64,000 nt of DNA from Aquilaria yunnanensis (lineage: Eukaryota > Streptophyta > Magnoliopsida > Malvales > Thymelaeaceae), in NCBI GenBank assembly GCA_039654915.1, contig CM077600.1, positions 76,455,992 to 76,519,991 on the forward strand, read 5' to 3'. The notes beneath the pieces were generated by a model. That model made no database searches. It was not told where the DNA came from and worked only from the letters and a program-made list of their open reading frames with translations. Positions 11,619 through 22,499 of this stretch are shown piece after piece. A program made the position numbers and the translations under genes. Positions within the stretch are counted from its first letter, which is position 1, and the number at the start of each line of letters is the position of its first letter.

Positions 11619-12724
11619 TCAACTAAGCCTTTGAAATCCCAAAAATTGGTGTTTAGAAAGTCCATCTACCACATGATTAACTTTAGATTTACGTTTGTTG
11701 AATTCTGTCAAGCATGAATAATTTTCTACCTTTGGATGGCCTGTTGGATAGCCACGGAGCTCATAACAAGTCTGGACCCAGTGGCCTAATTGACCACAAT
11801 GTACATAGTGGGGCCTTTTTTCTCTTAGAATTAAAGCACTGCTATTGAAATCGTCGTTCTCCTTGTAAGTGATTTGATCGAGTATCATGGCCATCATCAT
11901 ATGAACAATTGGGAGAATGGTCCACTCTAATTGAGAAATTGGATTTTCTGACCCTACTGCCATGTCCCCCGCCGCTGTTTCGCACCGCCATGGTAGCACT
12001 TCCACTAGATTTTGTTGCTGCCATGTGCACCAAACTAAGAAGGCATTGTTTTTCTTCTCGTGAGACAGACGAGTATGCTTGGCAGACTAAGGGGAGGATT
12101 TTCATCAGAAGAATCTTCCAGCAAATTGCACTATAAGTCTCGCTCATACCCATTAAGAACTGCATCAGTCTTTGTTAATCTTCCTGCACTCCATGTGCTG
12201 CTTCTGAATACGTCGTCAATTCATCCCATGATCCCTTCAATTTAGTATAGTAGGTAGAGACAGGAAGCTGCTTTTGTCGAAGACAAGCAATATCACATTG
12301 AATCTCAAAAGATGCGAGGTGCGTTGCTCTAAGAGAATCGCTTACGTAGATTTTCCCACGCTTCTTGGGAAATAGAATAATAGATTACACTGTCTGCAAT
12401 TTTTGGGTTAAGGGTGTTGATGATCTAAGAGTGAACCATGTCATTGCACCGTGACCAAGTCACATAACCTTCAGGATCAGCTTCTTTTAAAGGAGCCTAG
12501 ATTAAACCATTGACGAATTTGAGCTTGTTATTGCAATTTAAGGCCAGGGTCATAGCTCTTTTCTAGCCAGAGTAATTGTCTCCATTCAAGGATTTGGAGA
12601 CTAGAATCAATCCTAGATGATTTGAGTGATGAATGAAATAGGGATTTGAGATGTCAAATTTTGAAGGATCTGGAAATACTAACTTAGAAGAGCTGGAGGT
12701 GACAACCGTCTCATTGTTGGTCAT
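11619..12724 (-). pseudogene. Copia-1 gag
   Basis: A start codon at 12724-12722 opens a Copia-type gag N-terminus with the characteristic NPYFIHHSNHLG and LNGDNYSG segments. The tryptophan usually found after the latter is a TAG stop here, near 12563. The frame continues, broken, to a degenerate zinc knuckle (VHCGQLGHWVQTC, then YELRGYP) near 11760-11820 whose first cysteine is missing. The gene lies just inside the primer-binding site, as expected. Confidence 0.82.
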
Positions 12725-12789
12725 AGAGACTAAAAGAAAGCTACAAAGACGCAGAGATCAGAGTGTGATTGAGTTAGGGTTTTAGTCCT

Positions 12790-12801
12790 CCTCTAATACC
12801 A
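12790..12801 (-). other. Copia-1 primer-binding site
   Basis: Minus-strand TGGTATTAGAGG directly follows the 5' LTR. It differs slightly from the initiator tRNA-Met complement TGGTATCAGAGC. Confidence 0.8.
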
Positions 12802-12999
12802 TGAAAAGGATGAAATGTGAATGGAAATGGCTGATTGGTTTTCATTGATACATAAACATGTATACATACAGAGGGTTCCTTAATTACTCTTATAATCAAG
12901 ATACAATCGTTGCTCCAAGTCAGGAGCTACAAAAGGAAAGCTAATATACACAAATTAGTTTTTTCCATATGGAAGATATTACCATTTGACTTCCTAACA
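12802..12999 (-). repeat. Copia-1 5' LTR
   Basis: Minus strand TGTTAGGAAGTC to CCTTTTCA, 198 bp. It is the same length as the other LTR and is followed on the outside by the ATGGG duplication at 13000-13004. Confidence 0.9.
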
Positions 13000-13031
13000 A
13001 TGGGTTCCGTCTCTGTCCTATTTGTTACCTT

Positions 13032-13178
13032 TCAATCTCTAAAGATTCCTGCCGTCTGAGTCATGCTCGGCTGCAGTGAAGCGTCCATGATTTGAGGAGA
13101 TTGGTAAATGGCTCTGATATCCTCCTCTGTTTCTATATCTTCAACAGGCACCAGGAAGAGAGTGAAACATTGAGCCAT
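13032..13178 (-). CDS. Short open frame next to the insertion, unknown
   Basis: A 48-codon frame on the minus strand starts with ATG at 13178-13176 and ends at TGA (13034-13032). The composition looks like ordinary protein and includes a VPVEDIETEEDIRAIYQSPQ segment. I do not recognise it. It lies between Copia-1 and the large insertion at 13190. The frame stays open upstream if that insertion is removed, so it may be part of a small host gene or an untranslated region. It could also be chance. Confidence 0.2.
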   Translation of the reverse strand: MAQCFTLFLVPVEDIETEEDIRAIYQSPQIMDASLQPSMTQTAGIFRD

Positions 13179-13189
13179 ACATGCAAGAT

Positions 13190-15650
13190 TGGTTACCCAC
13201 TCCGGGGTAGTCCAGTTATGGTGCCAAAACTGTGCATTTAGACTCCCAGGATTGGTAATGTTCTGTAGGCCATCAGAACACTACCCTCAGTGTGCATACC
13301 CAAGTGGCCCTCTTGGGCACTATGTAAATACATGCATATTGGTCCAACCATCACACACATATTCACATTTCATGCACACCATGGTAGCAAAGAAGGAAAA
13401 CACTAGCACAAGTCTTAGTTTTGGCTTCCACACATTAGGCAATCTTGTTAAGTTCTAGTGGCCAGCTACTGCACCTGTAACTTCCACTAATAAACTGTAT
13501 CATTCTAGCCACATAGCCCCTTATTTTATTTGCTCTATTATCAATTAGAGACTTAGAGCAAATCAAGGAATTTGTTTTACATCAATAGGCCACCTATGTA
13601 CCAAGTTATGGATTTTTAAATTGGTTACAAAATTCTGACCAAATGAACAGTAACTCAGCCAAGTTTGCAACGTCATATCTTTGGCTACAGAGCTCTAAAT
13701 CCAGAAATTCAAAATCCGAGTTAACCCTCTATATGTCCTTTAGGTTTGGTCAAAATTTTATACCAATATTCATTCTACACAGGGAGTTATTAAACTTTAG
13801 GTCCATAGTCAAAATTCTAGCAACTTTTGGACCATTTTGCCCATACAATTTTTCCAAACCATGCAAACACTTCATTCACAAGGCGAAAACTCTCCAAGGA
13901 TATCCCATATATGTCCATTACACATAGGAATTACATTCCCTTTCTATTAACAACTTTATGTGGCCAAAACAAAATTTACAAGTAAGCAGCCCATCATTCA
14001 CACTTAGGCAGCTTTGCACCACATCACTTACATAGCCAAAACATTACTCAAATGTTCACATACTTGTCTCATTTTACATACACTACATGTACATGCATAC
14101 ATGCACTAAAATATGGTCTTAACTCAGCTAAATACGCACCCTAGGTTACAGGAGGTCCTGAGACACAATGGACTCCAAAAACAGGATGCTGGACAGCTGC
14201 TGCACAACGCAGTAAGTACCACCATTAAAAATACCAAATGTACTCCTAAAATCACAAAAATTTTCAGATCATAACTAGACATATGTAAGTTCATGTACCT
14301 GAAATTTCAGATCAAAACTCAAACCAAAAAGGTTAGTTTGAAGGTGATCTTTCTTCTGGACCTGAAATGACAGAATTGAGGGGAGTAAGTTTCATTGAGA
14401 AACTTAGTAAGGGTAACACTTGGTTTCTTAAGGTAATGTGATCCTCATTAAAAACTGCATCCAAATCACTAAAAAAAAAAGCCACAATGCATATATACAA
14501 GATATAGTAACCAAATGCAGCAGCCAAACACAAACAACAAACACATGAAATGTGGCAGTAACATATACCATGGGTTAGTCCATAAACCACATAATAAACA
14601 TAACCAAATCACTATGGCAGCCCTCCTCAAGCTAATGTTTGGTCTTAGGAGGATTTTAACAGTAGTTAGTACTAACTTTGGCCTCTAGAAACCCTCACTT
14701 TACTGCCATCATTGTGCACTTCACACTAGGTCACAAAACCTTCAATAAGTGCACTCGCCTCACTAAGCTTGGTTCATCAAGCTCATGGCTCTCTTCCATT
14801 TGAAAATTGCATAAAAAAGTCCATGAGAGCAAGAGAACCCTTACCAAATTGAGTAGGCCGAATTTGAAGCTTAATCCTTGAAGTATACAACAAATAGCTC
14901 TAGTTTGCTTCCAATTGCTTCCTTTGCCTTCAATTTCAATCAATTGCAAGTTTGAAGGTGTGGTGGGTATTGAGGAAGTATGGCTGTGTTCTTGGGCTGG
15001 GGGAGGACGAAAATGAGAGTGGGATAAGTGATTTGGCCACTTAAATGGCCTTAAATGAGCTTAAGGGCACCAAAACACACTTAACAAGCTTAACCTTGCT
15101 TTATGTCATTTTCCTTCTCACTAATTATTGTTTCTTTGTCTTAAATTCATTGGTACACATGTGCCAAATATTTTTGACTGATTATCAAGTCATGGCTACC
15201 TTCCTCATGGTGGGATAACCCCAAAATTCCACCCTTACACTTAAGTCAAAAGCTTGAACACCTTAAGGTTTACACTAGGACATTTAGGTGCTTATTGCCT
15301 TTAGTGTTTCCTTTGTTCAAACTTGTCTTTCATGAGCAATTTGGTCCTCCAATAGCACTTTCGTACCATTCATATCCTTCCCATAACTCTCCAAGTCTCT
15401 TTCTTGACAGTTTTGCAATTCAGTACCTGAATTTTCAAAATCTTACAAAAAAGTCCATAGGTTGCTTGACAAACAAGCAATCCTTAAGGATTTTCTTGGA
15501 GGCCAAGTTACGAACTTGGAACACTTTTAAGGAGGTGTTGATCATGCCTTTTACCCCCCACACTTTAAACACTATGGTGAGAATTACACAATATAATGGT
15601 TTTTAGCCATTACGACACTTGTAATTCTCCCATTTTGTGAGGTGGTAACA
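13190..15650. mobile_element. 2.46-kb LTR-like insertion, probable solo LTR
   Basis: The sequence starts TGGTTACC and ends GGTGGTAACA. It is bounded by a 10-bp direct repeat CAAGATTGGT at 13184-13193 and 15649-15658, which overlaps the ends; read with TG..CA ends the duplication is AGAT. It contains no coding frame of note. Its first 200 bp resemble 59901-60127, sharing segments such as CTGTAGGCCA and CATATTGGTC, which suggests a family. A solo LTR of a large Gypsy element is the simplest reading. A Mutator-like element with a 9-10 bp duplication is the alternative, because the ends are weakly inverted. Confidence 0.55.
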
Positions 15651-16339
15651 AGATTGGTAAATGAAAAAAATAAATAAAACTTCTCATCCTTTCTCCTATC
15701 AAGGGGCTTCCTCTTTTCCTCGCCAGGTGTGGACCTCAGTTCAGGCATGGCAAGGTCCTTTTGGTCATCTACCGATTGTTGATGTCTGACGTTGATCAAT
15801 CCTAGTTGCACCATCTTTGATCGACTCGCTTCCTATCCTTGTTTGTTTTTTCTAAGGTTGTTTAAAGGCTCACTCGTGTGGAAGCTGGTATGCTTCCAGA
15901 TTTCATCGAATGGTTGGTTACTCGATTTTCTGAAAGTGATGGAGGTTGGCCTTCGGCGGTGTCACCCTGGGGGAGCACAATCATGTCTAGTCAGATGGAG
16001 TTGCCAAATCTTGGGAGGCCAATCAAACCAACCCAACTAGCTGATGAGACGGGTTTGAATTTCTTTCTCAATTGATGAATGAACTAGCTTCATAGTTCTT
16101 ACATATGCAACATAAAAATCTTTAGGTGAATATTTCTTTCTTTTCATTAGCTTTTTCGGAACAACACAATTTCTTGATATACAAGGGGAAATAAAATTTC
16201 TGACAACGATAGCAAGAAAAAGGGTGGACAATGAAAAACGGATGTAGAGTAAATTGCCTGGGGAAGGGCCGATCGAAAAGGAAGGAATACTTAGGAGCTG
16301 TTAAGGACTATAAGTATCTCAGTTTTTATTTATTTATTC
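15651..16339. other. Intergenic, no recognised gene
   Basis: Short open frames occur on both strands at 15584-16231, none with a recognisable domain. The run ttatttatttatt at 16328-16340 reads AATAAATAAATAA on the minus strand directly after the stop codon of the peptide gene and can serve as its polyadenylation signal. Confidence 0.45.
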
Positions 16340-16621
16340 CTAGTTCATGCAACAGTAAGAAACCCAGTCAGAATTCATGTTGGGGTAATATCTGAAAGCT
16401 GCATCCCTGATAATTCTACAATATTCATCACAGACAGTCACACAGTTTCCAGCATATGTAGGATCCTGACATTCAGGTGCTAGCAGCCAACCTATCGGTT
16501 TACCTATAGCTCCTAAATAAGAAGAAAAAAAAGAGAGCATTAAGATATATTCAATATATACACATAGATACATGCACACAGAATCAACTTGTTGGTACTT
16601 ACCTCTTAAGATGATGCAAAT
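16340..16621 (-). pseudogene. Cysteine-rich peptide gene, exon 2 and end of exon 1
   Basis: This is the 3' part of a small gene on the minus strand. Exon 1 ends at 16603, and only its last 19 bases (16621-16603) are on this side of element A. A 90-bp intron (16602-16513) has a GTAAGT donor, a pyrimidine-rich tract and a TTTAG acceptor. Exon 2 (16512-16340) encodes 57 residues and a TAG stop. Its cysteines are arranged C-x8-C-x3-C-x3-C-x21-CC. Together with 28225-28151 the coding length is 267 bases, a multiple of three, giving 88 residues with one N-terminal hydrophobic segment. The pattern suggests a secreted or membrane-anchored cysteine-rich peptide. I do not recognise the family. The gene is disrupted by the 11.5-kb insertion. 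Confidence 0.7.
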
Positions 16622-17335
16622 TGATGCCCGGTGGCACCTTCGTTGAATGACATGTTGGCCTGTAAGGAGAACTTCCGGTGTGAAGATGTCTGAAACACTT
16701 AGAAGAACAAGAGTTAGGAGTTCCCCGGAGTGTGTTTCCAGGGGACGAGCCTCTGACGCCCAAGTCAGTATTTGTGTGAGTACTAGTAGAGAGCAAAGAG
16801 CAGAGAATAAAGAAAGTCTCTTGTCCTTACCAGGGTCCCTCCTAAGTATTTATACGAGGGTGAAGGGAGGAGGCCGTTTGACACAGCTTGTTCAGATCAT
16901 GACACATGTTCAGTCAAATCTGGTCTGTACCTTGGAAGATAGGTAGCTCCAATTGGCCATAGGCTGTTTTGGCTAGAGGGCAAGGGTGTGTGCGAGGTCT
17001 CTTTGTCAGAGGCTCCTTAACTGTTTTTTTCGTATCTCCATGAGACTCCTTTGGGCGGAGATTGTCCCCAAGGGCTACTGGGAAAAGCCCTTCGGTTGAG
17101 TGGGTCACCTTCGGAAGGCATTTTCCTCTATCGAGGATGGTGGACCTACTTTTCTGAGGTTGGTAGGTTCATAAACTCGAGGGTGGTAAAAGACACATTT
17201 TGCCGGAGTTGGTCATTTTACCTTTCCAATGGTGGTGTGTGAGTGTGCCCCGAGGTCGGGGCTAAGTTCTTATCGAACGTGGCATCAAATTTAGCTGATC
17301 AGGAGATCTCAAGGTCCATAGCCCTTCTACTATCA
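16622..17335 (-). repeat. Element A 3' LTR
   Basis: Plus strand TGATGCCCGG to CTACTATCA, aligning with 27428-28145. Minus-strand TATAAATA at 16854-16847 marks the core promoter. Confidence 0.9.
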
Positions 17336-17349
17336 CATGCCCTCCTTAG
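17336..17349 (-). other. Element A polypurine tract
   Basis: Minus-strand CTAAGGAGGGCATG lies directly before the 3' LTR. Its relative in element B is GAGGGGGCGATG. Confidence 0.7.
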
Positions 17350-17729
17350 GAAGCCGAAGTTGCATCTTCGATGTTAAGCTTTTACGAGAGTGGCAAGGAA
17401 ATCTTTTTTGGAGGCAACAAACATCCCAATTAGAAGAGCTGAATTTTGACCGAGGTCACCTTCTTCAGGGTGGGCATCTTTTTGGTTCAAGATGCCTTTT
17501 TTCACCAAAGCAATGTCTTCGGCATCAAATGGGACTCCTTGCTTTTGCCGAGCTCTTGATGTTTTCGAAGTTGTATCTTCAGATGGGAAAAATGTCCCCC
17601 ATCTGAGTTTTTTGTTCTCTGTTGCCTGCCAATGAATCGTCACGTCTTCTGATCAGGTTGTGGTGTCACTTCGGGCTAGGCTTATATAGGTCTGGTAATG
17701 TCAGAAGGCGTGCCCTTGTTTCTTGCGTC

Positions 17730-17850
17730 AGGTGACACGTGTCACTAGGTAACTGGCGAATGGTCGTGTTCGTTACATCAGTTATGTCCCTTCGCCTGCA
17801 AAGGGTCATTATGGTGACGCTTCACCTACCTCATTCGGTCCATATAAACC
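17730..17850 (+). promoter_or_regulatory. Internal antisense promoter of element A
   Basis: A perfect 14-bp palindrome GTGACACGTGTCAC at 17732-17745 contains a G-box CACGTG (17736-17741). TATAAA follows at 17843-17848, about 100 bp downstream. The first ATG of the antisense frame is at 18097. A related arrangement occurs in element B at 29816-29891. G-boxes bind bZIP and bHLH factors in plants. Activity here is inferred. Confidence 0.6.
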
Positions 17851-18096
17851 CTTTCTCCTTCAAAGTTTTCCACACTCTTCAATTTTCATTCCTTTTGCTC
17901 TCTGATTTCCTTTCGGCTTTCATCTTTCTTTGGCAATGGTATTAGCAACGGAGCGATTTCTGGCAAGTTTGTGGTGATCTCCAAAGTTCCTACTTTTGAT
18001 CCGACGTAGGTAGGTTTATTTCTGAAGTACTTGTTTCTCAACCTTTTAATTTTTCCCCCTTCATTTTTCCGAGGTTAGGGTCTTTTGTTTCTTAAC

Positions 18097-20600
18097 ATGT
18101 CTTCTTCCCAAATTGAAGGTTGTCCCATTCCTGAGAGTTGGCTCTCTCTTAACTCTCATCCAAGTTGTGCCACTTCAGAAAAAGTGAATAAGTGGTTGGC
18201 TAAATTTTTTCTCCCTTCCTATGCCGTCACCAGGCTCCCTAGTCTCGGTATGCCTTCACCAGGCTCCCTAGTCTCGGTATGCCTAGCTATGCTCCTCAGA
18301 AAAATGAGACCATTGTCTTCCAGGCATAGCTGAAGGCAGGACTTCTATCCCCCTCCAAAGATGGTTTGTGACTTTTTCCAATTTCATGGCATAGCCATTA
18401 ACCAACTTCCCCTGAACTCCTACTCTTATTTCAACGCCTTTCTTTGCATGTGTGGGGTCTTCAATATAGATCCCCACTTTATCTTTTTCATGAAATATTA
18501 TAAACTTCACCTCATTTCGAAGGATGGGTTCTACTTTTTGCTCCCTCGAGCCTCTGGGAGCAAAAAATTCACATTCACATTCGGAACAAAAGATAGTTGA
18601 CGAAGGTGGCAGAAGAAGTTCCTTTTTCTGAAGGTGGACGATCAGTGGAAAGACATGTCATTTAAGTGGGCTTCGGGTGTCTTGGACATTGATGTAGTTG
18701 ACCCGAGGAAGTTGTTAACCTTAGAGCCGGAGTCTCAGTTTGAGGAGTTCGACAGTCGTATTTGAGCTGTAACAAATTGGGATCCTGAAGTCACTCCGCG
18801 TTCTCTCTATCCTTTCCCCATCAGATGGAGTTTCATGACCGAAGAGGTCCTTCGAGAGCTTAGGGTAATCAAGGAACATGTCACTGATGAAGGCATTCCG
18901 AAGCCATTGGTTGATAGGAAGAAAGCGTGGTTGGTCAAGCTCCTTCAGGGCGAACTTACATATTCAGCACTTAAAGAGAGTAAACTTCATTCCAGTTTTT
19001 GTTGCTTATGTCTTTCAGTACTTACACTGATGTTCTTCTTTTTGTAGAGATGGGTGATAAGTTTGCAGCCTTCTACAAGAGTCTCTTCCTTGGCCAGGCT
19101 AAAAAGGGGGAGCAATAGAAGAAGATAGCACCGAAGAGGAAAAAGGCGCCGGTCGGACCATCTTTGGTGTCGAAGTAGAAGAAAGCTAAAAAGGACTCCC
19201 TTCCACCTCCGCCCGAAGGTGAAGTAAAGGTGCTTGATCAAACTCCTGTTCGTGCTGACCCATCCTTGGAACCGGCCATCTGTTCAACCCCTCTGAGTCC
19301 CAATACGGCTGTCGAGACATTGGGAACTTTGGTGGGGGAGCTTTTGATCGAAGAACTAGAGGAACGCTGAAAGAAAAAAGGCAAAGGGGTTCCTACCAAG
19401 GTCCTTGATGTCAGCAACTCAGACAAGGACAATGCCGAACTCCCCTTAGATTTGCCCCTTAGCCATTCATCTATAAGTTTAAGAATTTTTGGTATTTTAG
19501 ACCTTGTAGATGAATGGCTAATGGATAACATTTTAATGGAACTTCAACGTAACTTTGCAAACGAAGAAACGCAAGCTCCGTGGGTGGAGGATCATGCTCA
19601 GAAGAGGACCATTTGGGACTCAAAAGTCCCAAGGTACAAGGTTCCGAGGGAGCCTTTCTGGACTTTCACGGAGGACATGGACTTGTTCTCCGAGGATTGT
19701 CAGAATATGGCCCCTCAGGTGGAAAGGGACATTATGACTAATGCTACCTTTCAGTCCCTGACGGAGGAGTGTCCGAATGAGGAGGTCCTCGCCGCGAGGA
19801 TGAGCAAACACGCTGCCCAGGTAAACCTTAACCATTTAGGACATTGAAAATTTTTGAGCCTTTGTTGCTTTTGACCCACATTCGGAATCCTCCCCTTTGC
19901 AGCTTTTGGCATATAGTAGATATTTTCAGGTTTGGGCAGCCAAACAATCTTCGGTCTAAAGTCGATCAGAGGAGAACTTGGCCAAGGCCAAGGAGCTGTT
20001 TGTTGGCTTGGTCGTCAAGTATGGCGAGCTCAATAAAATTGTGAAGGAGGACCTGGCCAGTCTTCGGGAAGAGGTGCTGAAGAGCTAAAATGAGCTTTTG
20101 GAAGACTTTTCTTCCAAAATGTTTGGCCTCGACTCGAGGGTGGTCGCGTTGACTTCGACCAATGAAGCCTTTCAGAAGGAGAAGGAGGAAGCCATTGCCG
20201 ATCTCATGAAGCATTGGGGCTTAATGCCAAATTCATAGTCGAGATCGATCGGCTGAAGAAGGAAAAGAAAAAGAAGAAAAAAAAATTGGAGAAGGAGGTC
20301 GAAGTGTTTAGGAAAGAACTGGAGGATTTGAAGGCTGAAAAGGCTAAGTCTGATGAGGTGACTAAGTCCTCTTATCAAGACGGTTTTTGCCTTTTTTGCC
20401 ACCAAGTCTTGCCCAAGTATCCTGACCTTGACCTCTCCTTCTTGCGGGCATTTAATATCCCCGAAGGACCATCTTCGGAATGGTTAAGCGTAGAATTTCT
20501 CAACCTTCCAATGTTTCCCCTTTCGGCGCCGAAGTTGGCATGGTTAAAGATGACAAGGCCGAAGATGACCATGCCGAGGATGCTGCAGACCCCGAAGATG
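18097..20600 (+). pseudogene. Antisense reading frame of element A (Transposase_28-like)
   Basis: The frame runs opposite to gag-pol and occupies the space between integrase and the 3' LTR. Its first exon starts at 18097 and carries the SWLSLNSHPSCAT segment, then a PNSYSYFNAFLC region. This resembles the plant domain called putative gypsy-type transposon (Transposase_28). The C-terminal exon (about 20000-20500) is strongly charged and coiled-coil-like, with KKEKKKKKKKLEKEVE. Donor and acceptor sites resemble those of element B, for example CAG/GTAAAC at 19819. It is inactivated by a 29-bp tandem duplication (18227-18284), a TGA at 18598-18600 and further stops. Function in any element is unknown. 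Confidence 0.72.
18227..18284 (+). repeat. 29-bp tandem duplication in antisense frame
   Basis: Two identical 29-bp units, 18227-18255 and 18256-18284, starting TCACCAGGCTCCC. Element B has a single unit at the matching place. Twenty-nine is not a multiple of three, so the frame is lost. Confidence 0.9.
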
Positions 20601-20956
20601 GGCAAGACAAGCAATAGGCCTTTTTTTGTACTTTGTACTTTGTCATATGAACTTAATGGAACATTCCCATTTTTTGTCCAAAACTTTGACCAAGTCCCTG
20701 ATTGATACAAATTCAGACATTGTCTTCATTCTTTGGAGTTCAACTATCTTCGGCAATGAGTAGTATTGTCCTTTAAAGGTACTGCCAAGGACTTACAACC
20801 TTAGTCTCTCCGAAGGTATCTCGACCATCTTCGATGAACCTTCTTCAAAAGACTTGTTTCTCAAAAATAGTTAAGCATCTTTGGGACCAACCGTGTCTGT
20901 GCAAAAAATATTTAAGTACCTTTGGCACCAACCACGTTTGGTCGATCACCCTCGGT

Positions 20957-21180
20957 AAAAATTGGACAATTTCACTCATGCACTTTCGGAAACAACCACA
21001 TTTGGCTTGCCTCTTTCGGCACCGACTATCTTTGATAAAAATTGTACAATTTCACTCATGCACTTTCGGAAACAACCACATTCGGCTTGCCTCCCTCAGC
21101 ACCGGCTATCTTTGATAAAAATTGTACAATATCACTCATGCACTTTCGGAAACAACCACATTCAGTTTGCCTTCTTCAAC
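20957..21180. repeat. About 80-bp tandem repeat, nearly three units
   Basis: Units share TCACTCATGCACTTTCGG and CAACCACATT and recur about every 80 bp (starts near 20957, 21037 and 21117). They lie in the non-coding spacer between the antisense frame and integrase of element A. Confidence 0.8.
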
Positions 21181-21289
21181 GTCTTCTGCACAATTTTTCC
21201 CTCGAAAATTTTTAAAATTTTTCTAAGTGTAGAATTTTTTCAAAGAGTCTGAATGCCAAGTATTTTTCAATTCTCCACCTTCGGTGTTA

Positions 21290-22490
21290 CCGAGCTTATA
21301 CTCCTGGCCGAACATCCTCAAGGGCCAAATAAGGTCCTTCCCAATTTGCCCGAAGTACTTCATGAGATGGTCTTCGAGCTTCAAATTCAGCTTTTCGGAG
21401 GATGAGGTCCTCATTTTTTATTCCTTTACACTTGACATGCGAGTTCGTAGTAATCGCTATACTCAGCTGGAAAGCTTTTCTTCTGAGCTCGGCCATCTCT
21501 CTATGCTCGTCAATCATATCCAAGTTGGTTCTTAAACCGAGGTTGCTCCCTTCCTTGTCAAACACCTATATTCTAACATATGGCTGTATGACTTCGACAG
21601 GGATAGTGGCCTCTGTGCTGAAGACGAGTGAGAAGGGTGTCTCACCTGTGGCCCTTTTAGGAGTTGTTCAATAGCTCCACAGCACGCTTGGAAGCTTTCC
21701 TGGCCATTTTCCCTTTGCTTCCTTCAACCTCTTTTTCAGACTATCTTTTATCATTCTAATGGACACTTCAACTTGTCCATTGCTCTGAGGATAGGCAACT
21801 GGGGCGAAGGGCAATTTTATCCCGAGGTTGGTTACAAATTCCTGGAAACCTTTATCGATAAAGTGGGAACCATTATCAGTTACTATTACCCTCGATATGC
21901 TGAATTTGCATATGATGTTCTTCTAGACAAATCTTTGTATGTCCTTTGCCAATATTGCTGCTAAAGACTCTGCCTCGATCCACTTGGTGAAATAGTCTAC
22001 TATGACTATGTAGAACTTCACTCCTCCTGGGGTTGTTGGGAGATGCCCAATGAGGTCAATACCCTAAGCAGTGAAGGGGCAAGGATAGTTTGCCGAAGTT
22101 ATTGCTTCTGATAGTAGTCTCTGGCACTTGTCACATTTCTGGACAAACTGCCTCGTATCCTTTCTTCAGGTAGGCCAGAAATATTCTTGGCAGAGTAGCA
22201 CTCCAATAAGGGCATCAGTCCCGATGTGAGAACCACAGGCCCCTTCATGGACTTCTTTGAGGACCATCTCAACATCCTCTTCACTGACACACCTTTGCAG
22301 CGGATTTATGTACCCTTTTCGGTACAACTCTTCTCCGATAAGGAAGTACCTACCAGAGCACTTTCACACCTTCACGGCTTCAAGAGAATCTTCAGAAAGC
22401 TCTGAGGTTGTGAGGTATTTCTCGATAGGATCTTCCCACCCTCTACCCGAGGTTACTATGGACATTATTGCTATGCTCGACTGATACAGT
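21290..22490 (-). pseudogene. Element A integrase
   Basis: Broken minus-strand frames encode a Gypsy integrase. A catalytic-core segment with VTDNGSHF lies near 21860-21880, then YPQSNGQVE with the catalytic glutamate near 21780, and KRLKEAKGKWPG after it. The C-terminal part includes RRKAFQLS near 21470. The N-terminal zinc-binding part is poorly preserved near 22100-22300. Stops interrupt the core, so it is inactive. Confidence 0.85.
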
Positions 22491-22499
22491 ACTTCAGTG

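Larger units (their letters stand above)
2349..12999 (-). mobile_element. Copia LTR retrotransposon, decayed (Copia-1)
   Basis: Two 198-bp LTRs bound the element, and the 5-bp duplication ATGGG sits at 2344-2348 and 13000-13004. A primer-binding site lies inside the right LTR and a polypurine tract inside the left LTR, so the element reads on the minus strand. The domain order is gag, protease, integrase, reverse transcriptase, RNase H, which is the Copia order. The reading frame is broken many times. A gag-only Gypsy element is inserted at 4286-9909 in the linker between integrase and reverse transcriptase. The LTRs differ at roughly two dozen positions by eye, which indicates an old insertion. 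Confidence 0.93.

Noticed and set aside
15792..16075. Protein-coding gene on the plus strand near 15.8-16.1 kb
   Set aside because: Two short overlapping frames with no recognisable domain and no supporting splice or promoter signals.
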